Shown piece after piece: positions 5,149 to 5,440 of a DNA stretch of 5,440 bases (positions are counted from its first letter, which is position 1; each line of letters starts with the position of its first letter). The DNA comes from Methylomicrobium sp. GTDB lineage: Bacteria > Pseudomonadota > Gammaproteobacteria > Methylococcales > Methylomonadaceae. The stretch is taken from the NCBI GenBank assembly GCA_007135635.1, contig SLIO01000326.1, positions 1 to 5,440 on the forward strand. Direction: 5' to 3'. The translations under genes were made by a program, and so were the position numbers. Below the pieces are notes generated by a model. The model was not told the DNA's origin. It ran no database searches and saw only the letters and a list, made by a program, of their open reading frames with translations.

Positions 5149-5440
5149 TTAAAATTCGCCATCTATCAATAAACGTTCATGTAGCCGCGGGCTTTCATGT
5201 TCGTCGCGGGCATTTTCCGGAATCAAGTCGGAATCGGTCCAGCTGATTAATAAGACTGTCCATTCGATGAATCGGGAGAAACCATAGCTTGGTTCTAGAA
5301 TACTTTCGAGCGTGCCTTCTTTGGCATCATAAATTGATAAGCCTATTTTTGCGATACCTTCCAGTTTGTTATTGCCTAATAAGATAATTTCAGGTATGGG
5401 AATAAACCCTGTCAGAGGAATAGGGATATTCAAGTCAGGA
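5149..5440 (-). CDS. Uncharacterised protein, C-terminal 96 residues only (open to the right edge)
   Basis: The minus-strand frame is open from the right edge to a TAA at 5149-5151. The codons before the first possible start (a TTG at 5431-5433) read Pro-Asp, so the gene very likely continues beyond the window. The visible part begins with a Pro-rich IPIPLTGFIPIPEI stretch, then a segment GIAKIGLSIYDAKEG, a hydrophobic WTVLLISW, and an acidic, charged, probably flexible end. The AKI...YDxxxG pattern after a Pro-rich stretch recalls the C-terminal part of DUF6655-type putative lipoproteins, but this is a weak resemblance from memory. No catalytic motif is visible. It is convergent with rbgA, with 23 bases between the stop codons. 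Confidence 0.65.
   Translation of the reverse strand, partial: PDLNIPIPLTGFIPIPEIILLGNNKLEGIAKIGLSIYDAKEGTLESILEPSYGFSRFIEWTVLLISWTDSDLIPENARDEHESPRLHERLLIDGEF

Overview
The window looks like an ordinary chromosomal stretch from a gammaproteobacterium of moderate GC content. Three genes are confidently recognisable housekeeping genes or conserved families: mutL (5' part cut off by the window edge), miaA and rbgA/ylqF. A fourth gene encodes a DUF2272-type lipoprotein. The adjacent mutL-miaA order is the classical gammaproteobacterial arrangement. From memory, the style of the intergenic palindromic repeats resembles those scattered through methanotroph genomes (Methylococcales: Methylomicrobium, Methylobacter, Methylomonas types). 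That taxonomic guess is inference and was not checked against any database.

Layout. 1-1479 (+): mutL, starting inside the ATPase half and running through the complete C-terminal endonuclease/dimerisation domain. 1480-1702: a 223-bp imperfect inverted-repeat element that fills the mutL-miaA gap and carries the miaA ribosome binding site in its right tip. 1707-2645 (+): miaA, tRNA dimethylallyltransferase, with a GTG start. 2646-2907: noncoding, with one 10-bp inverted repeat and a possible promoter just before the next gene. 2908-3684 (+): DUF2272 lipoprotein. 3685-4204: a 520-bp noncoding block packed with short perfect hairpins (10-bp and 13-bp stems among them) that looks like a landing zone for dispersed palindromic repeats. 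4205-5125 (+): rbgA/ylqF, a circularly permuted GTPase for large-subunit assembly. 5149-5440 (-): the C-terminal end of an unidentified gene convergent with rbgA and open to the right edge.

How it fits together. MutL (mismatch repair) and MiaA (A37 tRNA modification) probably share at least part of a transcript, although an inverted repeat now separates them. Genes usually found after miaA (hfq and the hflX/hflKC cluster) are not here. The DUF2272 and rbgA genes are each isolated by repeat-rich spacers and are probably separate transcription units. I see no CRISPR array, tRNA, rRNA, transposase, toxin-antitoxin pair or defence system, and nothing that amounts to a convincing new multi-gene system. 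The points of most interest are the inverted-repeat element over the miaA ribosome binding site, the hairpin cluster at 3697-4110, and the Ser-for-Cys position in the DUF2272 protein.
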